64,000 nucleotides of DNA, taken from Adiantum capillus-veneris (taxonomy: Eukaryota > Streptophyta > Polypodiopsida > Polypodiales > Pteridaceae). This document shows, in pieces, positions 29,704 to 46,769 of the stretch. The stretch covers positions 61,388,120-61,452,119 of the forward strand of contig CM043956.1 in assembly GCA_014529385.2 (NCBI GenBank). Direction: 5' to 3'. The stretch's first letter is position 1; every line of letters starts with the position of its first letter. The notes under the pieces are model-generated. The model had not been told where the DNA came from and did no database searches. It saw only the letters and a program-made list of their open reading frames with translations. A program made the translations under genes and the position numbers.

Positions 29704-32232
29704 AGCGACAAGAATGACAAAATCCAACGCCAATTCAACAATTAGAAACACCGTCACCTCTTATTTAAGAAAATAGGAATTAAGGGATTATAACTCAAGG
29801 AACCTCACTCTAAATTTCAACTAGGATTAAAAACTTTACCAAGAAGATTTGACACGGATAGCCCTAGCATAACATAGAAGATTTAAGTGTGAAATTTGTC
29901 TTACGTGTTTGGGAAAAAGGCTAGTGCTTGTGTTTACCTGTGGGATGCAACATGGGATGGTCTTTTCTTGATAGGATTGATAACAATTGGTCTATATTTT
30001 GAGCTAGGGTTCATTGAAGTCCCTAGAATTGGGATTGGATGGGAGTGTGTCCCGGTTGGGTGGTGAGACCCATGAATACGTTTGGAAATTGGCCGAGTCA
30101 GGGTAGGCTTGATGCCGACAGGAATGGAGGAAGGAAAATGGATCCAAATTGGGATCGAGTAAGGAAAGAAGATGTGATTTCATTAAGGAACTCTTCCAAT
30201 TGTTTGGTAAAAAAGAACCTTGGAAAGGCTACGAAGCTAAATGGGCTATCCCGCAATTATCCTCATTAGCCAAACCTTTTCTTGGCTCCTCGGATTATTT
30301 ATTTCAATGTAACTTAATGTAGATTAATTTTTTAATCCTTTCCCAAACAAGATAAGAAAAAATAATAATTGGAAATTATGTAAAGGTGTCGCCTCCACAC
30401 ATGGCAGAGGAGACTTGATACCTGAGTCTTGGGATGAGGCTAGGAATATACATGGAGCAGTATATGTGATTGCTTGAATTATAACTAGATAAATTTAATA
30501 ATAATAAAGAAAAAAGGAATTAAAATATTCTATAAAGAAAAAAGGTGGGAACAACTTGATAAATGCACACTTGCAAGGGTATAAAACAATTTTCATCTTG
30601 CTTTCAAATGCTTGAAATTTATTCTTGGTTTGACCTGTTTGGAATATTGTTTTCTATTATCATAGTACTACCTTGGAAAGGTCAATTTATCAAATAGTTT
30701 GATGGGAGGGTGGATTCCAGAGTTGATTTGTTGGCTGGAAAGTTGAACCCAATTTTATGTTTTCCATTAAGTTAAGCCAAGAATGGGGGAAAGGAATTCC
30801 AATCTATAGAGTGAGGATCAAACTTGGGAATGAGGGATTTGTGTAGTTAGTAAATACACTCATCTTAGGGGGAACACACTGACGTTGTGCTTTGTCATAA
30901 CCGGGAAAAAGCGTCAGTGACCTTGAACCAAGGGCCAATTTGAGAACTCTCACCATTTGACCGTGGAAGGTAGAGTTTAATTTTAATCTAATGGCTTCAA
31001 TTCAAAAGTTGAATCAATAAGGAAAGATATTTTGGGGTTAAGGGTTCCATATGGGAAAAAGTGAATGCTATTACCCCCTTGAGTTGGCATTGAAGAGAAG
31101 GAGGAGTCTTGCCTTGGTGTTGATGTCAAGAGGGAGGGATTTCAAGAATCGTTGTTTATTCATTTGGAGGTGGTGCAGCCGGGGATCCCTGGCATGGCCC
31201 TCACAGGTAGGACAACACTCTGAAGTACAACCTTAAGGGAACTATGTATGTCACTTCCTTGGCACAGACAGACTACATTTATAACCTACATCCAGATCAA
31301 CAAGCACCACCGAGCACAATAAGGCCTCAAAAAATAGCAAAAATACCAAAAGAAGCATGTACAACAAGTATGGGTAAACAAATCCATCATGGAAACCAAT
31401 CCCAAGCAGGTATGGATACCCAAAGCAACCCTTCCAAATCAAACTTCACCAACAGCCCAACCAAGCTTACGAGAAACAATAACCGCACAGAGAAACTAGT
31501 ATTGGCCAAAGAAATCGATGCATCAAACTTTCTCATCAAACTCACCAAGGTATAAATGGATTCCAAAGTTCATATCAAAGAGCTCAACAACTGATAAAAA
31601 CCCGACATGGCAATGGAGACCTAAACAAGCAAACCGACAACAACCTTTGCAATCTCCAAAACAAGTCTATAAGTGGGTACTCAAAATAGCAAAGCCAAAT
31701 CAATAACCAACCAACATTACTCACTAAACCAACAGTCAAGGGACGGGCATTCCATCTCCAAAAGCTTTTTTTCAAAAAACATAGTTTAGATGGAACATCG
31801 CCAATGAAAACCACTAAACAATTTGTCCAGTATCCACATCTTTCACAGCATAATGTTACACATTGCATCTCTTCCATAAGCATCACAGGGCCACGCTCCA
31901 TGGCCTTGCATAGACACATTGTTTGCACCCAGGCACATGGCACAAACCTTCGTCCGCAACGACTCTGAATGGTAAGGGGGGAGTAAGAGTAGATGAAGCA
32001 CAATATTGTAAAATCTAGGGCTACAAAATGATGGAATATCATGTGTATAGTGTATAAGGTTTGTTTTATCACTTAAATTTTTGCTTTTTAATTGCCTTCA
32101 AGCAAAATTTGACACTCATCAGGGATAATAATGAGCCATAATGACAAATTTTGATAGAAAGAATGCCTAGAGTGAGAATATGTACAAATGAGTATAAGAA
32201 ATAATTTTGGCAAAAATTTTGGCCAAGTTATA

Positions 32233-32266
<34 letters not shown>

Positions 32267-34949
32267 TTTAACCTAATAAGGATCAAAAATTAATAAACAA
32301 ACCTAGGAAGGTCAGATTCAAGTTCTAAAAGCAAATGATGAATCTACAAAGCAAGAGCTTTAAGCATGTCAAGTATGGAAGGACTTGCCACATGTCAAAA
32401 TTTGCACCAACTTATGACGGACAAAAATTACAAAATCAAGAGCATTTAAAGATCGAGAGTCCAAGTGATGAGCCGTATGAGCTTCAAGTGGTAAACCATG
32501 GGAAATGTGAGAAAATAAGGTAAATATGCACTTAGCATTTGGGGTAAGTCGGGCACATATAGACAACATGGGCGAATTAGGCCTCATTTGCAGTTAGACA
32601 TTGTCACACACACACACACACACATTTTGACCTAGAGCTTTCCATCAAAGTGTTGCTTGCTACAACCACACCAAACCAAATTTCATAGGTATGCTCATCT
32701 TCAGTGCAAGATCAATTGTGAATTGCTAAATGAACCAAAAACTATCACAAAAATCTATATCAATCAAATCAAATCAAGAATTTACAAGGGCCATTTGGGG
32801 TGGTATTTGAAGTCTAAATCTAAATATTTTTTCACAAGAATGTTTCCCTCAATGAGGAAAATTTAGACATGTGATCAAAGTTACCAGAGGGGGTGGAACA
32901 TAGATCATGACCCATGTCCCCCCATATCAAACTTCAAAAAAACGTTGTGCCAAATGAAGCCTTTGAAAGCGCCTATTCATTGGTGTAATCATAGATAACG
33001 AATTTTGTTGAGCATGGATTGCGATCCATGTCCCCCAACATGTCAAAACATGGAATAAAGCATGTAGACACTCTCACATAGCCTTGGGAAATGTGCCATG
33101 CAAATTTTGGGTAAAATGGACCATGGGTCAACCAAAATTTAAAGGAAATCGGAAAGTCAGTCCCCAAATGGTCATTTTGATCCATGATGAGGAAAAGTGA
33201 TCTAAACTTAAAAAAAGTGAACAACTAGCTTGGGGAACATGTCCCAAGACTTCCCACAAAGTTTTGTCAAAAATAGTCACCGAACATGGATCGAGATCTA
33301 TGTACCCTTGGCGAAAATCTATCAGAATCTAAGTGTAAGTTGATGGTACAAGTCAAATGTGGTGATAGATGTCAAAATTTTAATGTTTGGTTTCATAAAG
33401 TGAGTCACATGTCAAATTCAGTAGTTTCAAAGTGCAAGTGACAAAATTGTGGTTTTGGCAAAGTCTTGGTGTTGAAAAGGATAGTGAACTTAATGTATCT
33501 CAGTGAATGCAAAATATGCTTAAAAAGTGGGCCAATTTTTCAAGAAGGTCTCGGAGGTCCAAACAAACTCCAAAAGTGGTGAAAATCAACAGACAGCTAG
33601 GATTGGGGCTATATTTCAGCTCTCAATCATCACATGGGAAAATTTCTCAAATAGAGAAGTCACTAGGATTATCAATCAATAAAGATAGTGAGGAATATAG
33701 GAAAGCATAAAAGGCCCTAGATTTTTTTTACTAAGCATCTCTCACCTTCTCTAAACTACAAGGTTAACCCAAGCAACGAAAGGTATAGAGCCTAACTCAA
33801 AAAACAATCATTAATGTTTTTTTTTAATCCTATTATTTGGCTTCTTTAATGTAGCTTGAATATAGGAAACACTAGTTTTAGCCTTTGGGCTTATACCATA
33901 TTGAAAATAGATGAGCACTAAAGTTTTTTTTATCTCCGTCTCTTTTTAATACCAAAAGATAGTTGATATCATTGGATAATCAATACCTCTTCTATCTTTA
34001 GTGTATATATGCATTGGCACATAAATTTTTAGGCCTTAGGTTTAATCTCTAGAAATAAAATGAGTGGCATGGACAAAACCTTGCCTTTTTGTGTTAATTA
34101 AAGCATTAGGTTCATGTGTTAGGGTTAGAGGCTAATACCTTTGGAGCATAGATGGTAGCTTACTTTAGGATTTACTAGTTGTGTTTGAGCCAACGGCTCT
34201 TACCTCTTAGTGAAAAGAAGTTCATTAGTGAATTAAGCATTGCTTGGTTGTATTTGAGCTTTACTTCTTACCTCCTCCTTGATGTAGGAGTGCATCTTTA
34301 GGGTCCCTTAGAATTCTAAACTTCACTCTTACTTCCATGAGACATAGATAGTGGATTGTCAGTTAGTGTTACTTGGATGTTTGTTAGCACTCTTTACCTC
34401 CTAGTACCCTAAAATGTCAAAGTCCATAGGTGAAAGTTGTTTAGACTCTAAACTTTGATATTCCTAATTACATTGGACTTTTACAAAAAATACATGTACT
34501 TGGCTACTTAGAGTACTATTTTGGATAGAAAAACTAATTGTACAATTCATGAACATTGTAGTAAGTAGCATAAAGCTCAAAGAATATGGTGTGAGAAATG
34601 GGGTGGCTATATGTGTGAGAGCTTCACCGGGGGGGGGGAAATTAGGCTATGATGCAACACTTGTGCCATGAATTCAACAGCAATGTAGATTGTTTCATGG
34701 AGCACTTGTTGGTGTCATCACAAATGTGTTGGAATGTGGAGCACCACTTGTGGATATTTGGATTCACTTTGTAGGCTTCATAAATTAGTTCAAAGAGAAA
34801 GGAATGCTTCCTAAAATATGCAAGGTGGGGGAAAACACAGCTGAACCATCTAACTAAGCCTTGACAAAAGCATACAATGATGTTGACGACAAAGACATAA
34901 GTACCCAAGGGGAAAGAGTTTAGTGTTTGCAGGTTCCTTTTCCAAGTGT
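29704..34949. other. AT-rich region without recognisable gene
   Basis: This probably includes the 3' flank of the gypsy copy. I see an (AT)n tract (32,241-32,267), a (CA)n tract (about 32,608-32,624) and a purine-rich GGTAAGGGGGGAGTAAGAG near 31,973. A repeated phrase of the type CATGGATTGCGATCCATGTC occurs near 32,900, 33,012 and 33,285. The stretch 31,545-31,985 has plus-strand fragments with WIPK, WQWRPK and KWVLK words that look like decayed coding sequence. No LTR boundary could be fixed. Confidence 0.5.
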
Positions 34950-36200
34950 GAGAGCATCAAAAAAAGAAACTCCAAGTGTTTGGAGTAGGCCCACCACCCC
35001 ACAAACATTGCAAGCAAAATGTTCTAGAAGCAATACTTGTATGCATTGCACCTAAAGTGGACTAAATCTTTCATGGAAAATGGATTTCATTTAATACCTT
35101 TAAAAATCCACATTTTAGGAATGCTTTGATGTCCACTTCAAAAAAAGGATTTGTCTTACCCAACTACAACAAAATGCACACAAATTATGTGGATAAGGTT
35201 GAGAGCACCACAGAGGGGATATCCAAGTGAATAGTGCTTGATTTTTTCCTAATGTTTAGTTGTACCATAGCGTTGGATGGGTGGACTAGCTGCCAAAAAA
35301 GGACATTGATCAATGTAGTGGTAATTTTCCCCAAGAGGTCTTTTTTTTTGGAAGCAATTGACTTCTCTCTAAAAGGTGTATGAGTGTGCCATCAACTGCA
35401 ATGTGGGGCCCCAATATGTGACAGCAATTGTGATTGACAATGCCTCCAATTACAAGGGTGTAGGCCTAGCTATCCAAGAGAAGTATCATAAGATTGAACC
35501 CATGTGAGAAGTATCCAAGATGAGTATCATGTGGGTACCATGTGCAGCCTATACATTGAAGTTTCTCTTCAAATACATTGACACAATGCCATTTATAAAG
35601 CAGGTCTTGCTAGATGCCAACCATATGGCGAGTTCACCTATGCCATATTTTGGGCCAAGTCATCTAACAAGGCCCTCCAAATGTTTTGTGAAACTTGCGT
35701 TGCAATTGTGTACTATGTTTTGGATGGTCTCTTGGCTATTAAGGTAGCATTGACAGAGACATTCACTGATCACAGATGGAAGGGATGGCTTTCAAAAGTA
35801 TCCAAGCTATCAAATGATTGCCCAAAGATGTGTGTCTCTTGTCCAATCACCTTTTTTTTTCCTTATGTGAAGCTCTTAATGATTGTCGACATTAACAAAT
35901 TTGTGATTGGCAAGATGTATTTTTTGATGTCTAAAGCTATCAAACAAACAAAAGAATTTAACCAGTTTACTACTAGAGAGAAGACACAAGTAGCGGGGGA
36001 TGTAGAAAGATGTTGGGCCCAAATGCATACACATTTGCATGGGGCATCATTTGTCTTAGACCCCAAATTCCAACTACATGGTCAAGGCTCTAACAAGGGG
36101 ATCATGGGAGATTTCAAAAAGGTATGCAATCAGGTTCTTCTGGGTTACAATGATAAAATGGCTTTCCATCAACGTTTTGATTACTCTAATTGAGAAAAGA
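34950..36200 (+). pseudogene. hAT-type transposase remnant (DUF659)
   Basis: Across broken frames I read LDGWTS followed by RTLINVVVIFPK (35,270-35,340), VIDNASNYKGVGLAIQEKY (35,430-35,490), WVPCAAYTLKFLFKYI (35,530-35,580) and FIKQVLLDANHM. Later come LMIVDINKFVIGKMYFLM, DVERCWAQMHTHLHGASFVL and DPKF (35,870-36,070). These are the DGW, DNAAN, PCAAHC and dimerisation-region landmarks of plant DUF659/hAT transposases. Stops and frameshifts are frequent. Terminal inverted repeats and the 8-bp target duplication were not found. Confidence 0.8.
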
Positions 36201-37114
36201 GTGGAACTCCAACATGTGTCCACTTGAGTGTTGTCGGTTATAGCCTCTCATGGTAGTTGTGAACGCAATTGATATGCCTTTGATTTTGTTCATCAAAATG
36301 CAAGAATTGCTTAAATCCTACGAGCACTCAAAACCTCGTGTATGTCTTTTGTAGCATGTTTTTAATCCATGCCCCATTGTTAACGGGTCGCCATGACGAA
36401 CGTCTATAGCATAGCTTTCTGGCACTAACATAATGTCAATACTCGAGGAAGCGACTCGGATGGGGCACGCAGACTCTTTGAGGGTGTAAACCTCAAGAAG
36501 TGAACCTATAGAATGACAATATCTCTCACACATGCAAAGCTATCACTCTAGGAACTGGCAACCTACCTATGTCCTATGTCACTACACTCAATCATCAACC
36601 TATTTCGGCACTCAAACAAAGTCAAAATACTACAAAACTTTAGGAGGAGGTCTAAGACACTTAGAGACACTAACCTACCAAGTTTGGTTGCAATATGAGG
36701 AGGTACCAAAATCACGATCCATCATGATCATGGTCCTAGAAATTGCAACAAGACATACCCAAAAGGTCTCCCTAGGATTTAGGAACACTCTCAAGACTAT
36801 GGTCAGAATGTCAAAAAATAGTCATTAATAGACTCAAAATAGCAAACTTAGCCTCTATTGCGTAGTTACAAATCATCACAGAATCAACAATGCATATACT
36901 TGAATGAAAGAGCAATAGACAAGGAACACAACGCAAGTTTAGGAATCAAAATGTGATTACCACAGCTCAAGATATGAGGATTATAAGTTGCAAGAGAGTA
37001 TCCACTCTCAATCGTATGCTTCAAACTTGATAATGATAAGGGTGTCCTTTTCCCACTTTACAAAATAGACTTTATACCTAGGGCTCTCTTGGCCAGTGGC
37101 CGACTTTACAAGAC
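36201..37114. other. No recognisable feature except a 50-bp direct repeat
   Basis: The sequence TTTATACCTAGGGCTCTCTT with GGCCAGTGGCCGACT occurs at 37,071 and again at 37,121, a tandem duplication of 50 bp. Otherwise I see no coding or structural signal. Confidence 0.5.
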
Positions 37115-40100
37115 TCACACTTTATACCTAGGGCTCTCTTGGCCAATGGCCGACTCCATTACAGACTTTACGACTTGGCTTCTTAGAGATTGCATATTTA
37201 TAATCAGAGTCATCAAATAATTACAAGGATTCTTGGAAAAATAATGAAAATACATTAAAATTTTGGGTCTCATGGAAGAAACGGTCAACTCAAAGGGCGC
37301 CCATCTGGTTTGGCTGTCAACATTCCCCCTTCCTAGTCTTTGCATGCCCTTGTGCAAAACGTCTTTGTCTGCTTCACAATGTCTTTGCTTTGCTTGGGCA
37401 ACATTTGGATGGATTTGAATGTATCCTTCATCAGTAATCCAGTGTACGCTTCTCAAGAGTACCACTTAGTAGCTTGAGCTTTTTTGCCCTTGCTTGAATT
37501 TCTAATTTGGTTGCCAACTCTCTGAAAGGGTTGTTACTCAAAGTTCTCTTATAGGCAATATGACGGCACACATATTCTTTGTCATGGGGTTGACGATGGA
37601 TGTACTACTTCAAAGAACCCTGTCATGAATGCCTCTTCAAAGGTTTGTATATAGTGAGAGGGCAAGAACATGACACGGGCATACAACCCCATGATGGTAT
37701 TCCGGCTTGGAATCTCCGTCTCCATATTCTAGCACAAGCCTATAGTGCCCTCTAAGAACACTTTCCATGGGTGTTTTGTTGCTTCTATATCCTCAAATGT
37801 TGTGATGCTTTTGATGATCATCTTAGAAATCTTCACTAGCATTTGGCAAGCCAAATCAGGGACATCTTTCATTTGAGTGATAACCTCTTGTAAGGTGCTA
37901 ATCATATATTTTTTTGATTGGAGAATTGGTTTTGTGAGGACTAGGTAGTTAAGCACTGATGGGATTCGATGCTTCCATGTGTAAAAACTATCTTAGGATC
38001 GCCTTCTATTGATAGGACACTAAGTTGGATCGATCCTTTGTGGTGCATTTGTGTAGTAGGTTTCATCTATTGGGCACTTCTCAAACCACCTTTTCGTCCA
38101 TAGGGGTTGGTTCTTGAGGATTGTCAGGACTTAGTTAGCAGTTACATGTACATCCATGTAATCCCCTTTATGGTTGGGCTTGAGACTAGGCAGCGTCTTC
38201 TTCTTCCAAAGGAGGGCCTCTTGTCTCATCAGTGGTAGAGATATCAATTCATGCCCATGATTCTTTACTACTTCATCAGGGGTGATCATTAAAAGTGACA
38301 CCAATTCAAATACTTTGAGTTCATATTGCATGTATTCTTTGTGAGACGGGTCGCGCACTTTTGAGATCAGGGGTGATCATAAAAAGTGATGTCGATTCAA
38401 GTACTTTGAGTTCATATTGCATGTATTCTTTGTGAGAGTCGTCGTGCACTTTTGAGATCCATCTTTGAATCTCCTCTGTGGTGTCTGTCCTGTCTTTTGT
38501 ATAATCAAAGTCATGTAACCTTGCCTCTATATACATGCTTGGCAGATCTACAGGGGGAAGGTCCATGCTCATAGACTCCTTTTTAGTCTCCTTTGGGACT
38601 TCCATTACTGCATGCCTAGCCCTTATGGCACTAATGGCCATATCTTTTTGTTGGAGTGCAAGGGCATGTGCTGCATTTTCTGGGCCACTAACTCCACTTT
38701 TTCTTTAGCCAACTGCTCTTTTTAGTAGCTTGATCTCGTCATCCTTTTGTCTCTAAATTTCCTTGTGCCAAGTGGTCATGATTAGTTGGTCATAATTTTC
38801 TTGAGCTAGAGCCTCCCTTAGATCTTTGATCTCTTCTAATTTGGAGGTAGGAGCTGATGAGGTAGAGGAAGGGGCGGGGCTGTCTTGCATTTCCAAGAGC
38901 TGAGTGAGTGTTGTCTTGACAACCCCGTAAGACTCCCCTAGATTGACACTCTTTTGCCGCTCTTTTTCAAGCTCCTCTTCCACACAATGTTGCTAAATTT
39001 GTAAGTTGGTGTTTGCCTCATCAAAGTCTTGGGATTCTTTGTAAATATGAGCAGCATTTTCTTTCCCCCTTTTTAGTTTGTCTTGGAGCTCTAGTTGCAT
39101 TCTTTGCAGTTCATCAATCTTGTTTTGTTGTTGTTGATTTGATTCTAATGCCTTTGTTGCTTCTCCTTTAGTCTCTTCTAACTCCACTCCTATGAGATTG
39201 TTGAGCGCTCTTTGACATTGGAATTGTAGTTTGATTTGTTCCAAGTGCTCATTAATTTCAAAAGAGTTGACCAACCGCTTTCCTTATTCTATAATGGCTT
39301 TGGAGCGAGGAGACATTGGTTTTGTCTCTACCGTGTGCGGTTGTCTAGAAGTGCTTGCTTCTTCTTTATCTGTCATTTTCTCCTTATGTTCTTTTTTTCT
39401 TGCTCATGGGTTGTTTGTGGGGTCATTTTCTTCCTTTCCTTGTCCTCTCTCTTTCCTTCTGCTTGAATTGTGGGTGGTACCCGTAGCATCTGCTCTGATG
39501 TTTCCTTTGGTATATATGTGTCCTGCTCATCAGTTTCTTGGTTTGCCGCTTGGTTTGTCGACTCTTGAGCCGAAGGAGGGGTGGTTTGTTGATTTGAGTC
39601 TGGTGGACTATTATCTATTTCTAAGGGTTTTACACCACCCTCCTCTCCGGTATTTTCCTCTTCCATCTCGTTCTTGTGCTCTTGCTAAGATTGTCCCTTT
39701 TTAGCCTCATCTTTATCTTGAGAGTGGGTAGATTCATCCAATGATTTGAGGTGATCAGTTTTTGCCTTTTAGTATCTTGTTGTGCTCTTTGTTCTGCTTT
39801 CCTCTTGAGATCCCTTTGGATGTGTTGCCTCATGGTGTTGTCAAGCTCCACATTATTGGTGGAAGTTCATCTTTTATATTGCTTAACCTTTTCCAATTTC
39901 TCTGCCTTCCATTGCTCTAGCGGCTTGTCTTCATCATCCACCTCAGCTCCCAGATTTCTCTTTTCTTTAGCTCTCTCTCTCTTTTTGCAGAGTTCCTCTC
40001 TTTGGGCTTGGACTTCTTCCATAGACCGTTGTGTTTGAGAGATCATTATATGATCTCTATGCTCAATGCATCTTCATTTTAGGCGTACCCGATGGAGTTT

Positions 40101-41121
40101 GTTTTCCTCCTTCTCCTCATCATCTTCTTCCTCTTCACATGGTTGGTATTCAGAAGGAGTGTTCATGTTCTTAGGTTTAATTTCTCTGCTAAGCTTTATG
40201 TCAGATTCAGTCTTCTCACTATCGAATTTTTTCCTTCTAGAGCTCTATCTAGCTGCTTTCTTGGGGGGTTGCATTGTTGAGGGTCCTGCCACTAGTCTAA
40301 CATCATGCTTTGACCTATGTAGTAATTCCAATTGTGTTTTGCTTGGCAATAACTCATCAATCATGCCCAAATCATGGTATGCAATTCTTGTTAACACTGG
40401 TTCCCCATTCATATAGGTCTCTTTTTTTGTCACTATTCTTGAGATTTGCTTCCACCAAATTTTCTAAAATGTAAGTGCCGAGATCACATCTTATCATCCT
40501 TTTCTCCGATAGTCCGATGGCCGTCACCACAGCAATATGAAGATTGAGTTCATTGTATCTGGGTGACTTCTTGACCTTCATATGTTGTGAGATGAGACCT
40601 AACGGAAATTCTATCTCAGAGTACACAAGATCTTTGTATGTAAATTTATGTCCTTGCTCCGTGATGAAAGCTTTGTCATTGTCTGTTTGCAGCTTTGCTC
40701 TTTAGTAGCAAGTTATGGTTTTTGAGTGGCACGTGTAAAGCTTGGTTGATCATATCTTTAGTGATTTGGAATTTTACGGTTTCTCCATCCTTATTTGTCA
40801 AAGTTGCTTCTCCGTTGTATTGTTGTCAATTCATGTGTTCTCTAGAAATTTGTACCCCACAGCTGTAGTCAGAAAAACATGTCTATTTAAAGACACCTTG
40901 TTCCCTCAAGCACTTCATGTTGTTGATGTAGATTCCAAAATTCCTTAGGGAATAAGGTGGTCTTCGCTTTTGTGTCGTTGACTGCTTCGAATCATTCAAT
41001 GAAAATTTTAGGTGGGATTTGAGCCAGCTCCTTCTCTGATACATGAGCTTTCTCGTCCGATGAAATTTCTACCACTTGGTAGGGTGGGGCTTCCCATTGC
41101 TTCTTTGGTTATTTGCGAGGC
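37115..41121 (-). pseudogene. Unidentified degenerate coding region with coiled coils and charged linkers
   Basis: Minus-strand fragments, in order: a possible N terminus at 41,121 with SSDEKAHVSEKELAQIPP; 40,626-40,372 with YNELNLHIAVVTAIGLSEK and RCDLGTYILENLVEANLKNS; basic and acidic linkers (39,851-39,373; DKERKKMTPQTTHEQEKKN); strong coiled-coil stretches (39,274-38,753; EETKGEATKALESNQQQQNK, LQDKLKRGKENA); and a tail to 37,115. A 91-bp tandem duplication lies at 38,281-38,462. Frameshifts and stops are many. I do not recognise the protein. The consistent strand and composition argue for one decayed gene about 4 kb long, possibly a retrotransposon gag-like ORF. The 40,372-40,626 part is the best seed for a search. 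Confidence 0.4.
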
Positions 41122-41369
41122 ATTTTGTGATCAAACATTCTTGGGATTAGATTCAGAGGTTGGCCAACAAAAAGTCAAAATTACACAAACTTTGAACATA
41201 TAATGAAAAATAAGTATAACTTGATCAAAACAAGTCGATGCTTTGCATAGGTTTGTTCATGAAAGTGAATTGTTTGTCAACCTTGGTAAAACTAAAGGTC
41301 GTGGTATTTAATGATGGGAGCTATGGAGGATGGTGAAGCCTTGCAGAACTCATAGCATGTAGTAGATGA

Positions 41370-41410
<41 letters not shown>

Positions 41411-41639
41411 ATATTCAGTAGTAGCAAAAAATAACACACGCTTGTTTTAATTGATTAAAGCCTCTTTACATATAAAGGGTGAACTTGCCATGCAAAGTCC
41501 ATGCAAAGTGAACTACCTGCTAGGCTGTGCCCACGGGCTTGACATACCTAACATTTAATACCACCCCCATAGTGGATTAGGAGGTCAGCACCCACATACC
41601 ATGAGACAGTGGAATGTACAAATGCTTACACTTACCTTT
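41122..41639. other. Possible LTR remnant and (GA)n tract
   Basis: On the minus strand TGTTAGGTATGTCAAGCCCG begins near 41,555. It is followed by GCTTTATATG-like TATA words and a GA/TC tract (41,373-41,407). TGTTAG starts and this spacing resemble a copia-type LTR, which would lie upstream of the unidentified minus-strand coding remnant. No partner LTR or primer site was found. Confidence 0.3.
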
Positions 41640-45589
<3,950 letters not shown>

Positions 45590-46489
45590 GCTAGCCTCTA
45601 CTCCAAGAGCCGGTGTCCCATACCAATGAGCCCACACTAGTATGGGTGTGCGGACGGAGTATTTATCGATGTAGAGTCCTAGATACGTAATGGGCAGACA
45701 TCAAGATCACCTCCCGACCATAGAGCCAATATGGGATCACCCCCAAGCCTGAGGGCCTACAGCCAATGGGATAGCCTCTACCACAAGAGCCGGTGTGCCA
45801 TACCAACGGGCCCACACGAGTATGGGTGTGCAGGCAGAGTCGCCATTGGTGGAGATTCCAAGTGTGGTGATCACACAAGACAATCGCAAATGGAGTGCAA
45901 ATGTGATTCACTCCTAGACACGTAGTGGGTGGACATTGGTCTCACCTCCCAACCATAGAGCCAATATGGACTCACCCACGATCATGAGGGCCTGCAGCCA
46001 GTGGGCCCCCTCTACCGCAAGAGTCGGTGTCCCATACCAACGATCCCACACCAGTACAGGTGTGCGGATAGATTTACCATCTGTGTAAAGTCCTAGATAC
46101 GTAATGGGCGAACATCAAACTCACCTCCCAACCATAGAGCCAATATGGGCTCACCCCCGAGCATGAGGGCCTGTAGCCAGTGGGCTAGACTCTATTGCAA
46201 GAGTCGGTGTCCCATACCAACAAGCCCACACCAATACGAGTGTGCGAACAGAGTCACCATCGGTGTAGAGTCCTAGACACGTAATGGGTGGACATCAAGC
46301 CCACCTCCCAACTATACAGCCAATATGGGCTCACCCCCAAGTCTTATGGCCTATAGCCAGTGGGCTAGACTCTATTGCAAGAGCCGGTGTCCCATACCAA
46401 CGAGCTCGCACAAGTACGGGTGTGCGGGAAGAATTGCAAATGAGACTCACTCCTAGACACATGATGGGTGGGCATCAGGCTCACCTCCC
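45590..46489. repeat. 180-bp tandem repeat, five copies
   Basis: CAAGAGCCGGTGTCCCATACC and close variants recur at about 45,605, 45,786, 46,018, 46,199 and 46,379. Spacing is about 180 bp, except one interval of 232 bp that carries an extra 52 bases. Each unit includes CTCACCTCCCAACCATAGAG and GCCAATATGGGCTCACCCCC. The array abuts the LTR of the minus-strand copia A-prime. Confidence 0.88.
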
Positions 46490-46677
46490 TGAAGTGTGCA
46501 TGCAAGAGCGCACGTGTGTGTGTGTGTATCAATGGAGAAGAGAGGAGAAGAGATGAGACACAGGTTTGGGTGGACTCCAAACACAATAGTGTTAGGGTTA
46601 TGAGTCCTTATTCTTATATGTAGAATGAATGGTCAGTGTTAGTTCCCCGTTACACATTGGGCTTTACCACCCCAACA
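46490..46677 (-). repeat. 3' LTR of copia A-prime
   Basis: On the minus strand it starts TGTTGGGGTGGTAAAGCCC at 46,677, after the purine tract TTAAGTGGGAGGT. The far end near 46,490 (ACTTCA) is set by similarity in length (about 188 bp) to the copia A-1 LTR. It is approximate, because the partner target-site duplication is outside the window. Confidence 0.65.
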
Positions 46678-46769
46678 ACCTCCCACTTAAAGGACAATGT
46701 GCCTTTAAGCTGGGGTGACAATGTATATATACATACAATACAGGTAGACAATGACCATGATCATCTACC

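Noticed and set aside
32973-33224. Short minus-strand frame as a gene
   Set aside because: There is no recognisable motif; the region is AT-rich and shows weak repeats only.
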